Origin: Coleofasciculaceae cyanobacterium
GTDB taxonomy: Bacteria; Cyanobacteriota; Cyanobacteriia; Cyanobacteriales; Xenococcaceae
Length of the DNA stretch: 64,000 bases
Reading direction: 5' to 3'
Assembly: GCA_036703275.1 (NCBI GenBank)
Contig: DATNPK010000016.1
Location: 1 to 64,000 of the forward strand
In this document: positions 16,604 through 25,497 of the stretch, one piece after another
Layout: each line of letters begins with the position of its first letter
Numbering within the stretch: position 1 is the first letter of the stretch
Notes under the pieces: generated by a model
What the model saw: only the letters and a program-made list of their open reading frames with translations
Database searches by the model: none
What the model was told of the DNA's origin: nothing
Position numbers and translations under genes: made by a program

Positions 16604-17488
16604 TTGGACACAGCTAATCAGCAGAGAATTCTAGGATATTTTATAGAAGAAGCAAAAGAACATCTTCAAACTTTGGAGCAGGGGATTCTACAGCTAGCTA
16701 CATCGGTAAAGGACACGGAAACTGTCAACGAGATGTTTAGAGCTGCTCACTCAGTTAAAGGTGGTGCTGCAATGTTGGGCTACACCAGCATTCAAAAAAC
16801 TGCTCACCGTCTGGAAGATTCTTTTAAAATACTTAAGGACAATCCTGTTGATGTCGATCAAAAATTAGAGACGCTTTTTCTTAACGGATACGATCATCTA
16901 CAAGACTTAATCGAACGTTTGGAAAATTCTGCCGACTTTAATGATGGTGATGCCATTGAAATTCTCCAGCAAGCAGAATCGAACTTTGCCATATTAGATC
17001 AATACCTACAACAATTATTATCTGGTGGTTCAGGTCAGGTTAATTTGAGTGGGCAGGTAACAACAATACTCAAACAAATGCTGCAAATATTTAAACAGCC
17101 TGATAGTCCAGAAAGCCGTCAGAAGCTGCATATATGCTGTAGGCATCTGAGACAAATAGCTCCCGAAGAAGCCAATTGGCAACAGTTATTAACCACGACT
17201 CAAAAAGCAATTACCAACAAAAAATATCCTTACGGCACTATTGCTCAGGTAGTTATTAAAGAAATTAAGCAAGCTGGAGATTATTTGAATGCTGGTCAAG
17301 CACAAAAACTAGTCCCTAGTAAAAATCTTCAACAGTTAGCTGCTACTGCTGGTGGTCCTGCTGGTGGTACTTATAGCGGTACAGTGAGCATACCTAGAGA
17401 TCCTCAAGGCGCAGCATTAGCCTTAATGAAAACTTTTAATAAGCAGCAAATTACGCAAATATTTCAAATCATTAAAAGCCGTATTTAA
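16604..17488 (+). CDS. Hpt-domain phosphotransfer protein
   Basis: A 294-residue protein starting with TTG, preceded by GGGGGATATAG. An Hpt domain occupies about residues 1-115: IEEAKEHLQTLEQGI, then RAAHSVKGGAAMLGY with phospho-accepting His49. The rest is a Gln-rich helical region ending in a Gly-rich linker (AATAGGPAGGTYSG) and a terminal helix. It has no kinase or REC domain, so it would relay phosphate between separate hybrid kinases and response regulators, or act in a CheA-like pili/phototaxis pathway. The TTG start was chosen because no ATG precedes the Hpt helix. Confidence 0.85.
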   Translation: MDTANQQRILGYFIEEAKEHLQTLEQGILQLATSVKDTETVNEMFRAAHSVKGGAAMLGYTSIQKTAHRLEDSFKILKDNPVDVDQKLETLFLNGYDHLQDLIERLENSADFNDGDAIEILQQAESNFAILDQYLQQLLSGGSGQVNLSGQVTTILKQMLQIFKQPDSPESRQKLHICCRHLRQIAPEEANWQQLLTTTQKAITNKKYPYGTIAQVVIKEIKQAGDYLNAGQAQKLVPSKNLQQLAATAGGPAGGTYSGTVSIPRDPQGAALALMKTFNKQQITQIFQIIKSRI

Positions 17489-17580
17489 ATGTGTATTTTA
17501 CAACTTGCGAGTTAGATTTGACAACACTAATATATGTCATAATAAATGCTAATGAAGTAGTTTTTTAGATAATATTAGTT

Positions 17581-17850
17581 GTGTTTCAATTTGCTATTCA
17601 TTCTGCCACTTTGTTTAAACTACTACTGCTTGAACTTCGAGTTGTTGGAGCTTTTTCAATATTAGGTCTTTGTAGTTGGAGTTTAATTAGCTGTATTATG
17701 GACGTATTAACTCAAGCAAAAAGAATGCACCAAGTTCCCTGTACTAAGTGCCGTTTTTTTACTGGAGACTACCACCTCAAATGTACTGTGAATCCATCTG
17801 TAGCTAACACTGAACAAGCTATTGGCTGTGGCGATTATCGAGACCAATAA
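17581..17850 (+). CDS. Small conserved-looking Cys-rich protein
   Basis: An 89-residue frame from GTG. The first 40 residues include a hydrophobic segment (LRVVGAFSILGLCSWSLIS). A shorter product from the ATG at 17695 would keep only the soluble part. The C-terminal part has CTKCRFFTGDYHLKC and a further Cys in AIGCGDY, a four-Cys pattern like small metal or Fe-S binding proteins. The same kind of tail occurs in small cyanobacterial proteins of unknown function. Confidence 0.55.
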   Translation: MFQFAIHSATLFKLLLLELRVVGAFSILGLCSWSLISCIMDVLTQAKRMHQVPCTKCRFFTGDYHLKCTVNPSVANTEQAIGCGDYRDQ

Positions 17851-17961
17851 ATAAGTAATAGTTAGTGTTCATTACCTAGAGTGAACATTTTAGCTACGAG
17901 TTAAAATGTTCGAGAATTCTATTTAACCAATCAATTTTTAAAAATCAAATCTTTGCTGGCT

Positions 17962-18918
17962 CTATTCTGGGTCGCTTATTAGTTCACAGTATCTTTCTCT
18001 ACCTTGATTATATCTATTGCTAGGATAGCCCATCATTTTATGGATAATCCACTTTTGCGATTTGCCGTCTTTGAGCAGTAAAGCGATCGCCTGTCGCATA
18101 ATCTCATCATCATCCAGGCAGTGTTTAGTAAAATAGCTGCTGGTTTTACGAAAGCTACTCTTACTGTTTTCACGCTCAAAGTGAAGATATATTTGAGCCA
18201 GCAAGATCTTGTAGGACTTAGGTTTTGGCTGGTTGGCAAAAGTCTTGTCCCAAAATAATTCAGATAGTTTCCAATATTCATTCTGGCTTTCGACGGCAGT
18301 AATTTTTCGCGCCAAAGATTTTAGTGTGCTGGGGTTGGCTTGAAGAATCTGATGATATAAATAATCAGTTGACAATCCCTGAAGTAAAGTTGCGCCCAAA
18401 AACTCCAAGTGCTTATCAGAAGCGGAATGTTCTAGTTCTGGCTTGAGATAGCGTTTGAGCAACGGTATGATTAAGCGTTTTTGTAGCCAATTCCGTGCTT
18501 GAGAAAAACCCCGATCAATATATATGGCGCCAACCAAGGCTTTAAACGCTTGCTCAAAAGGATTACTCTGCTTTACTCGCAGACGATGCCGTTCTTCTTT
18601 TAAACCCAGAAAGGGGTAGGCTTCTCCCAACTGCAAATCGTACCAAAGATTAGTCAGTCTATCTGATTCATTCAGCTTATCGCGTAAAGCTTTCTGTTTT
18701 CCTACCTGAAAATGAGAAAAATGTTGATAGATATAATCAACTAAAACTAAATTAAGAATTGCTTCGCCTAGAAATTCTAGACGCTGATTATTAATTTCTG
18801 GCTCATTAATCTGTTTAGCGTAAGAGGGATGTATTAAAGCAAGGCGAAGAGTTTGATCGTATTTAAAGTTGATGCCAATTTTGTTTTCGACTGGTGATGC
18901 TTCCCAATTACTACTCAT
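17962..18918 (-). CDS. RNase III-like protein with degenerate active site
   Basis: A 318-residue protein with an RNase III fold at residues about 20-150 and a weaker second copy at about 165-250 (DKHLEFLGATLLQG). In the signature, NQRLEFLGEAIL replaces NERLEFLGDAVL: the first Glu is Gln45 and the metal-binding Asp is Glu52. The second acidic site, normally DxxEALIGA, reads QAFKALVGA (Gln123, Lys126). Three or four catalytic acids are therefore altered, and no double-stranded RNA-binding domain is evident at the C-terminus. It is probably not an active RNase III and may bind structured RNA or regulate. It faces gghA on the same strand, 131 bases away. Confidence 0.8.
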   Translation of the reverse strand: MSSNWEASPVENKIGINFKYDQTLRLALIHPSYAKQINEPEINNQRLEFLGEAILNLVLVDYIYQHFSHFQVGKQKALRDKLNESDRLTNLWYDLQLGEAYPFLGLKEERHRLRVKQSNPFEQAFKALVGAIYIDRGFSQARNWLQKRLIIPLLKRYLKPELEHSASDKHLEFLGATLLQGLSTDYLYHQILQANPSTLKSLARKITAVESQNEYWKLSELFWDKTFANQPKPKSYKILLAQIYLHFERENSKSSFRKTSSYFTKHCLDDDEIMRQAIALLLKDGKSQKWIIHKMMGYPSNRYNQGRERYCELISDPE

Positions 18919-19049
18919 TAGCTGTAATTTCCTAGAATTGAATGCCGTTGTTGCGAGGTGCGATCGCGCCCATAACGTATCATACCTAGATATCTACCGC
19001 TATTGGCAAAACTATAGAATATGGATATATCGCTCTAGATAAAATGTTG

Positions 19050-21563
19050 CTATTTTAGAGTCAATAATATACCTTGACCATTCCCCAGGTTTAGCTTGCT
19101 GAGATCTGATACTTCTAAATTAGGAGTTGCGATCGCAATTTCCCATTGAGCTAAATCAGTCTTTAAGATCTTGGTGGCATCTAGCTTAATTACATCCCCT
19201 TCAAAATTAGCGATTATTGCTACTGCTGGTTCTTTTTTAGAGTTATGGCGTATCCCATAGACAACAGTTCGATCGCGATCGTCAATCTTATCAAAAGTAT
19301 CGCTTGGGCCAATATTTTGAGCCAACCAAGAATATTGATGACGAAACTCTCTGGTGGTCAAATTAAATTTGGCTTTTGAGCTATCAACCTTTGATTCATA
19401 ATTGCCGACATTGCAAACTTGATAGCAATCTTCCATAAACATCAGGGCAAATCTTTTGAGGCGATCTTCATCTAATTTTTTCAGAAAACGTACCATTCCT
19501 CCCCGCATCAATTCGCTCAAAGGAGACAATTCTTTAATACAGTGAGTCTCAGGCATAGTACAACACCGTAAAACTTCTACTACTTCGGCTAGATTATTAT
19601 CTTGCTGAATCATGGCGTGGTTTAGGGCTGTGCCAAACTGTTGAAGCTGCTTAAGTTGCTTAAATCCCATCGTTTTCAGGCGAGGAAAACAGTGGGCTTG
19701 TCGGTACAAATTAGAACTGATTTGCCAGTCTAAAAAGCCTACTTCTTCCGACACGACCTTTACGCCATACTGTTCATCAGTGTTGCGGAAAAATAACCAG
19801 GGGGCGTGCATAGTAGCGTTAATAAAGTCCATTGGCAAGCCAGGACTAAAACAGTTTACCCAGAGAGTCACGGCAGGATTGTCATAGGCATTGTGCAGTA
19901 CATCGGGCAAAGTTTTACCTAAATGCCAATTGATTGCTTCTTTAGCATCAATCTGATTGCCGCGTCTGACGGTATCGTGGTTGCCACAGCCAGTAATCCA
20001 ATGATCGCCCATCGTCATCACTTCCATTACCCGCGACCATTTCTTATCCCAAAATCCTTTGAGACTTGGAGTGTTATGAGCAAAAATTAACGGTCCCCAT
20101 TGATAAGATTCTGGCTTGAGTTCGATCAATTCGCGGTAGGTAGATTTTTCTTCCCAGCCTTCTTCTGGCCAAGGACGACCATCTTCAAAAATGGTAAAGA
20201 GAAGTCGCTTGTGACCCTTTATTTCTTGAACAATGTTGCTCATTTCGAGTAGATAGGCATCGTCCTGTTCTACTCTGCCAGAAAGGGGATTAAAAAAGCG
20301 AAAATCCTGACCGCCATCAATTCTGAGCCCGTCTGCACCTGTGTCTATTTTGCGTCGCTGCATTTCCAGGAGAATTGAGCGCACCATTGGTAACTGATGG
20401 TTAAGATCCTGACCGTACATATTTGGACCTTTGAGAAACTCGCGGGCAATCAATAATTCGCTTTGATTATCTCCATGTCCGTAAACTATGTCATAGATTA
20501 ACTGAATTGGATGAGTGGGAAAATTATGTAGAGTGGCAATAAAATCTACCACCTCATCGGGACGCAAAGAAGCGAGTAGGGCGGGGTTGGTAGTGCTTGA
20601 GCCTAAAATCGGTACGTCATAACCCCAATCTTGAGTATTTGGTTTAAACAGTTCAATTTCAACTACATCGTCTTCTTCAGCAATAAAGGCAAAAAACTCA
20701 CTTTCTGGACTGTATTCGTCGCGATATTCAATTGTTGGTTCAGTTGGCAATAGTTCGATCGCATCATAACCAATATAGTTTTGTTCGCTAGGAGTTAGCG
20801 GCTTTTCGTGCTTAATCTTGGCAGCAATTTCTTGATAAATACGAGTTAGTCCTTCAATCGTGCCTTCAGAAGAAGCAGTCCCTACATGAATCTGAAGTAT
20901 GTTTTTGGGATCGCCAACCCGAGGAATCTTAATTTTAGGATCGTTAGATTTAGCAGTACGTTCAAAATAGTCTAAATCTTTTCTATTTGCTTGAAGACTA
21001 TCTATATCGTATAGCTCGGCAGGAGCAAAAATACCGTAGGGCAGAGAATGCGGAACCAGATCGCGAATTGTCCGCAGCTTTTCGGCGCGATCGACATAGC
21101 GTAACCAATAGAAAGAACCAGCTTTTTCTCTAGTTCCTGGCTGCATTCCGGCCACTACACCCCAAATAAATTCTCCCTGCTGTTCTAGGTGCAGGCGATC
21201 GCGTTTAAATTTAAGGCTCTGTTCTTTTTCTTGCCAGTCAATCGGCTCTAAAGGAGTAAAAACTTCTAGATAAATTTCTCGCTCATGTAACACATCTCTG
21301 ATTAACCCTGGCACCCAAAAGCCAATCTCTGTTAATCCATCAGGTCTGTAGTATGCTCCTAATTTACGAGAGATCGCTTTAGTTTGTTCTAGATATGTAT
21401 TGGTTGAACTTTCTAATCCTGATGCCCAAGCTAGTAATTTTCCTGTAGCTTCGGGAACTAACCTAATTGATGTGTTTACTTCTACTTTCACGCAATTTTC
21501 TCTTGATGTGGATGTTTGCCTTTTCCCTTTGTTCATTCTGATGTATAGAAGACAACAGGGCAA
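19050..21563 (-). CDS. gghA: Glucosylglycerol hydrolase (GghA-like, amylase-clan)
   Basis: An 837-residue amylase-fold hydrolase. Visible catalytic motifs are ADGLRIDGGQDF (nucleophile Asp), LLFTIFEDGRPW (acid/base Glu) and GCGNHDTVRRG (transition-state Asp). The architecture matches the cyanobacterial glucosylglycerol-degrading enzyme (Synechocystis Slr1670). It would split the compatible solute glucosylglycerol to glucose and glycerol when salinity falls. Divergent ggpS 351 bases away makes the assignment strong. The frame's first Met (21563) gives an unusual MPCCLLYIR start; an internal Met at 21536 or a later start is possible. The enzyme has no signal peptide and should be cytosolic. Confidence 0.85.
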   Translation of the reverse strand: MPCCLLYIRMNKGKRQTSTSRENCVKVEVNTSIRLVPEATGKLLAWASGLESSTNTYLEQTKAISRKLGAYYRPDGLTEIGFWVPGLIRDVLHEREIYLEVFTPLEPIDWQEKEQSLKFKRDRLHLEQQGEFIWGVVAGMQPGTREKAGSFYWLRYVDRAEKLRTIRDLVPHSLPYGIFAPAELYDIDSLQANRKDLDYFERTAKSNDPKIKIPRVGDPKNILQIHVGTASSEGTIEGLTRIYQEIAAKIKHEKPLTPSEQNYIGYDAIELLPTEPTIEYRDEYSPESEFFAFIAEEDDVVEIELFKPNTQDWGYDVPILGSSTTNPALLASLRPDEVVDFIATLHNFPTHPIQLIYDIVYGHGDNQSELLIAREFLKGPNMYGQDLNHQLPMVRSILLEMQRRKIDTGADGLRIDGGQDFRFFNPLSGRVEQDDAYLLEMSNIVQEIKGHKRLLFTIFEDGRPWPEEGWEEKSTYRELIELKPESYQWGPLIFAHNTPSLKGFWDKKWSRVMEVMTMGDHWITGCGNHDTVRRGNQIDAKEAINWHLGKTLPDVLHNAYDNPAVTLWVNCFSPGLPMDFINATMHAPWLFFRNTDEQYGVKVVSEEVGFLDWQISSNLYRQAHCFPRLKTMGFKQLKQLQQFGTALNHAMIQQDNNLAEVVEVLRCCTMPETHCIKELSPLSELMRGGMVRFLKKLDEDRLKRFALMFMEDCYQVCNVGNYESKVDSSKAKFNLTTREFRHQYSWLAQNIGPSDTFDKIDDRDRTVVYGIRHNSKKEPAVAIIANFEGDVIKLDATKILKTDLAQWEIAIATPNLEVSDLSKLNLGNGQGILLTLK

Positions 21564-21914
21564 CTGTTTATCTCAAGTTGTTAAACTTCCTTAAATTTGT
21601 GCAGACATAATTAGGCCTGTAAATCTCATTGAATCGCTTGAATAGGTATATTTTGGTTCATGGCGGCAATTAGTGTAGGATTCAGATATGTTGGTTCAAT
21701 ATTTTATTTATGGGGAAAAGAATACGAAGGTGTTCGCTCCAAGTTTAAAGAAAGTCAGTAATGCTGAAAACAATAAATAATATTTGTTTAGTTGTATCTT
21801 TAATCTGTGACCGCTGGTCAAACCCAAGTCAATCGATTTGTGTGGATCAGCTTGTTTGAGTTTGATATCGCACCATCAATTACAAAGTAGTTCTGCAATC
21901 AATAAAAAATAATT
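21564..21914. promoter_or_regulatory. gghA/ggpS divergent control region
   Basis: A 351-base intergenic region that must hold the salt-responsive ggpS promoter and the gghA promoter. It includes the small reading frame at 21660-21761. In Synechocystis a small gene (ggpR) overlaps the ggpS promoter and represses it, so a similar control layout is plausible here. Confidence 0.5.
21660..21761 (+). CDS. 33-residue small ORF upstream of ggpS
   Basis: ATG at 21660 to TAA at 21759 encodes 33 residues including ISVGFRYVGSIFYLWGKEYE, then a basic tail ending in SKFKESQ. The composition (aromatic amphipathic helix, basic end) is protein-like. It lies on the ggpS strand, 153 bases before the ggpS start. 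The position recalls the small repressor gene ggpR of Synechocystis, but I cannot establish homology. The ribosome-binding site is weak (AGG about 15 bases upstream). Confidence 0.35.
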   Translation: MAAISVGFRYVGSIFYLWGKEYEGVRSKFKESQ

Positions 21915-23405
21915 ATGAAATCATCTTTAGTTATCCTCTATCATCGTGAACCCCATGACGAAGTAATCAAAGATGGCAAAATCCATTATGTACCGAAAAA
22001 AAGTCCGAACGGGATAGTTCCAACGCTCAAAAGTTTCTTTGCAAATGTAAATCAAGGAACCTGGATCGCCTGGAAACAAGTAAATGAATCACAAAAAGAT
22101 AGCTTTGAAGAGCTGGTAAACATTGAGGGAGAAGCCAACTACAATGTACGACGCATTGCTTTAGACGAAGAACAGGTCAAACAATTTTATTACATTACTT
22201 CTAAAGAAGCTTTTTGGCCAATTCTGCATTCTTTTCCTTATCATTTCACTTCAGAAACTGCCGAATGGGAAAACTTTAAAAACATCAATCGTTTATTTGC
22301 CGAAGCCGCCTGTGAAGAAGCAGCGGAAGACGCATTAATTTGGATTCATGACTATAACTTATGGTTGGCACCTCAGTACATTCGAGAACTAAAGCCTAAT
22401 GCTCGAATTGCTTTTTTCCACCATACGCCATTCCCTTCGGTAGACATATTTAACATTTTGCCTTGGCGTGATGCGATTGTGGAAAGCTTGCTCTGCTGTG
22501 ATATTGTTGGCTTTCATGTCCCTCGTTACTCAGAAAACTTTGTTAACGTTGCTCGTAGTTTAAAACCTGTTGAAGTGCTGAAGCAAGAAGCTGTTGACGG
22601 ACATATGACCCCAGTAGGCATTGCTCTGGCCGAACCTGAAATAACGACTCAGTTAAACTATAAAGGGCAAATTGTTAATATTGATGCCTTTCCTGTAGGG
22701 ACAAATCCCCAGTTTATTCAGTCGATTTTAGCCAAGACAGAAACCAAAAATAGAATATATCAAATTAAAGAAGAACTTGGAGGCAAAAAACTAATCATTG
22801 CTGCTGGGCGAGTAGACTACGTAAAGGGTAATGAGGAAAAGTTAGCAGCCTATGGTCGCTTATTACAGCGGCGTCCCGACTTACACGGTAAAATTAGTTT
22901 TGTCATGACCTGTGTGGAGGCTGCCGCTGGCATGAGAGTTTATGAAACCGCTCAAAGCACGATTGAACAGCTTGTGGGTCAAATCAACGGTCGTTATGGC
23001 AAGCTAGACTGGATGCCAGTTCGGTTATTTACTCAACCCATCTCTCTAACTTATTTAATGGCTTACTATAAAGCTGCTGACATTTGTTGGACAACTCCTT
23101 TACGAGACGGTTTAAACTTAGTGGCCAAGGAATACATTGTGGCTCATGAAGGGCATGACGGTGTTTTGGTTTTATCCGAATTTGTCGGTGCAGCAGTCGA
23201 GTTGCCAGAAGCAATTTTAACTAACCCCTATTCTTTGGAGGGTATGGATCGCGCTATCGAACAAGCTCTAGCAATGTCTGAAGCAGAACAGAAAGAACGG
23301 ATGTCAAAAATGTACCAAACTGTTACTACTTATGACGTTAAGTACTGGGCGGATCGCTTGCTGGGTAAATTCAAAGACCTAAAGCACGAAACCATTGCCG
23401 CATAG
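21915..23405 (+). CDS. ggpS: Glucosylglycerol-phosphate synthase
   Basis: A 496-residue GT20-family glycosyltransferase, the OtsA-like enzyme that joins ADP-glucose and glycerol-3-phosphate to make glucosylglycerol phosphate, the main salt-protective solute of moderately halotolerant cyanobacteria. The start is MKSSLVILYHREPHDEV. Sugar-nucleotide and acceptor motifs are HHTPFPSVDIFNILPWRD, GRVDYVKGNEEKL and TPLRDGLNLVAKEY. The length equals that of known GgpS. The gene diverges from gghA, which degrades the product, so synthesis and breakdown share one control region. Expression should rise with salt. Confidence 0.95.
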   Translation: MKSSLVILYHREPHDEVIKDGKIHYVPKKSPNGIVPTLKSFFANVNQGTWIAWKQVNESQKDSFEELVNIEGEANYNVRRIALDEEQVKQFYYITSKEAFWPILHSFPYHFTSETAEWENFKNINRLFAEAACEEAAEDALIWIHDYNLWLAPQYIRELKPNARIAFFHHTPFPSVDIFNILPWRDAIVESLLCCDIVGFHVPRYSENFVNVARSLKPVEVLKQEAVDGHMTPVGIALAEPEITTQLNYKGQIVNIDAFPVGTNPQFIQSILAKTETKNRIYQIKEELGGKKLIIAAGRVDYVKGNEEKLAAYGRLLQRRPDLHGKISFVMTCVEAAAGMRVYETAQSTIEQLVGQINGRYGKLDWMPVRLFTQPISLTYLMAYYKAADICWTTPLRDGLNLVAKEYIVAHEGHDGVLVLSEFVGAAVELPEAILTNPYSLEGMDRAIEQALAMSEAEQKERMSKMYQTVTTYDVKYWADRLLGKFKDLKHETIAA

Positions 23406-23475
23406 ACATTCACAAGTGAGATCGATCGAGGATATAGCCAGTCAGAACAACGCTATATCCTTTATCGGTAAGTCA

Positions 23476-24390
23476 TCAATCTTCCCCCGCATGATATGAA
23501 CTTCTGACCAAAGGTGCCGATCGCACATGAGAAAATCCCAGATCTTGAGCGATCGCACCCAAACGGGTAAATTCCTCAGGAGTCCAATATTTTTGGACGG
23601 GAAGATGAGCCAAAGAAGGACGCATATACTGACCAAGGGTAAGGCGATCGCAATTAATGTTTCTTAAATCTTTCAAAGCTTGAATTATTTCAGCTTCTGT
23701 CTCTCCTAAGCCCAGCATTAAGCCAGATTTAGTGGGTATAGTGGGATCTATTTCTTTGACCGAACGTAAAACATTGAGCGAGCGAGCGTATTTTGCACCT
23801 CTTCTGACTGGTGCTTGTAAACGTTGAACAGTTTCTAAATTATGGTTATAGCAGGCAGGTTTTGCTGAAACCACCGTGGCAATTCTCTGCTTTTGACTCG
23901 TAACTGCGTCTTTGCCACTCCAAAAATCGGGGGTTAAAACTTCTATCTTAATTTGAGGATTTGCAATGCGGATTGCTGTCATTACTTGAACAAACCATGC
24001 TGCGCCACCATCACTTAAATCATCCCTCGCCACAGAAGTTAGCACAACATAGCGTAATTTCAATAAACTGACTGCATCAGCTACCATTTGAGGTTCATTT
24101 GGATCTAAGGTCATCGGCGCATGACCTTTTTCCACCTGACAAAAAGCGCAGGCGCGAGTACAGGTTTGTCCCATTAAAAGGAAAGTTGCTGTCTGATTAG
24201 CATAACATTCGCCTCGATTGGGGCATCTTCCTTCTTCACAGATAGTATGAATATTTCTTTGTTTAATAATTCGCTGTACCGTAGACAGCTCACTTGCCCT
24301 GCCGATAGGCCGTTTCAACCAGGTTGGTAAAGAAGTAACCTCTGTACGCCAGCTATGTTTAGTCGAATGTGACGGTTGAGATTGATTCAT
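23476..24390 (-). CDS. lipA: Lipoyl synthase
   Basis: A 304-residue radical-SAM enzyme that inserts two sulfurs into octanoyl groups. Both cluster motifs are present: [13 protein letters not shown] (auxiliary 4Fe-4S cluster) and [13 protein letters not shown] (radical-SAM CxxxCxxC). [13 protein letters not shown] and [11 protein letters not shown] follow, and the C-terminal serine of the RSSYHAGE tail is the known cluster ligand. Length and motif order are normal. The cofactor serves pyruvate and glycine-cleavage complexes. It is isolated, with no lipB beside it. Confidence 0.95.
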   Translation of the reverse strand: MNQSQPSHSTKHSWRTEVTSLPTWLKRPIGRASELSTVQRIIKQRNIHTICEEGRCPNRGECYANQTATFLLMGQTCTRACAFCQVEKGHAPMTLDPNEPQMVADAVSLLKLRYVVLTSVARDDLSDGGAAWFVQVMTAIRIANPQIKIEVLTPDFWSGKDAVTSQKQRIATVVSAKPACYNHNLETVQRLQAPVRRGAKYARSLNVLRSVKEIDPTIPTKSGLMLGLGETEAEIIQALKDLRNINCDRLTLGQYMRPSLAHLPVQKYWTPEEFTRLGAIAQDLGFSHVRSAPLVRSSYHAGED

Positions 24391-24569
24391 AATGCCTTAC
24401 TATCAGCAATATTACTGAAACAGGATACAAAAATAATTACCATTTGGATGTTTTTTACTGTTATTTTAGTAATTTAAAAGGGAACTCTAAATTTGTAAAC
24501 TATAAACTAACTGCCAAAACCAGTCTAGTAGATCTTAGGCATGAGGAGTTAGTCGCTTAGGAGTAAATC

Positions 24570-25133
24570 GTGTCAACCCACAAAATTCTAGTCATTGATG
24601 ACAGCAAAGTCATTAGAATGCGAGTCAAAGATATGTTACCAGAAGGGAACTTTGACATTCTTGAAGCCAAAGATGGTCTTGAAGGATTTAATTTGATTAG
24701 AACCGAAAATCCTAATTTAATTATGCTGGATTTTCTACTGCCAAAAATGAGTGGGTGGGAAGTATATCAAGAAATTCAGAAACAACAAAAATATCGTTCT
24801 ATTCCTTTGGTCTTGATGTCTGGTCGTAAGGAAGAAGTTACTGATAAGATAACTGAGCCTTTTGAGCATTTTTCTTTTGTGGAGAAGCCTTTTGATCGCG
24901 AACAGCTAGTAGACGCGATTCGTGATGCGATGATGAAGGCCAAAAAACAACCTCAACCTAGCGCGACTGATTTGTCTATGGTATCTGGTGAAACTGCTGC
25001 TAATATTATTTCAACTTTGACCACTGAAATCGAGCAATTAAAGCTTAAAGTTGCTCGGCTAGAACGAGAATCAGAACAGATTAAAAAACAGTTTAATCAA
25101 CTAGTTAATTATATTAAGCAAAAGCTTAGATAA
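24570..25133 (+). CDS. Response regulator, REC domain with coiled-coil tail
   Basis: A 187-residue regulator starting from GTG. Residues 1 to about 125 are a REC domain: ILVIDDSKVIRMR, phospho-acceptor Asp in LIMLDFLLPKMSGW and the Lys of FVEKPFD. There is no DNA-binding output. The last 45 residues form a coiled coil (TTEIEQLKLKVARLERESEQ). It probably acts through protein contact, as CheY- and PatA-like regulators do. The partner kinase is not adjacent. Confidence 0.85.
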   Translation: MSTHKILVIDDSKVIRMRVKDMLPEGNFDILEAKDGLEGFNLIRTENPNLIMLDFLLPKMSGWEVYQEIQKQQKYRSIPLVLMSGRKEEVTDKITEPFEHFSFVEKPFDREQLVDAIRDAMMKAKKQPQPSATDLSMVSGETAANIISTLTTEIEQLKLKVARLERESEQIKKQFNQLVNYIKQKLR

Positions 25134-25214
25134 ACAAGTTAAGCCAGGCAGTTCTTTGGGAAAGAACGCGCAGCTTTTGTCTATTGCTGAATCTGCAAGA
25201 CTCGCTCTAATAAG

Positions 25215-25367
25215 TTAATTTTCATGAACATTTCTAATCCATTGATCATGAATGTCATCTGTCCAGCGTGCTTTGAAAAGAGCGGTAACGGCTAGCCAGA
25301 TTAAAAAGTCACGAAGCGCTGCTGGATATAGAACACAAGCATCGTAAACAACAGTAAAATTTGCCAT
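25215..25367 (-). pseudogene. PIN-domain toxin, N-terminal remnant
   Basis: Fifty codons from an ATG at 25367 include VVYDACVLYPAALRDFLIW and ALFKARWTDDIHDQWIRNV. This is the start of a PIN ribonuclease of VapC-like toxin-antitoxin systems, with its first acidic residue in VVYDAC. A stop at 25215 ends it after about a third of the normal length. I see no antitoxin gene before it and no remaining PIN sequence after it. Probably a dead toxin. Confidence 0.7.
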
Positions 25368-25497
25368 CTATTATTTTTATTATTTTTGAAGCCTTGCGTA
25401 ATATTCTAAGAAGAGCGATCGCGCCTTGATCTCTCCTCAACTCCAGTCAATAGGCAAAAATTAGATTAAGATATGTCATTATCCTATTGAGGTACTG

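Noticed and set aside
17962-18918. Calling this gene rnc (active RNase III)
   Set aside because: Key acidic residues are replaced and the double-stranded RNA-binding domain is missing.
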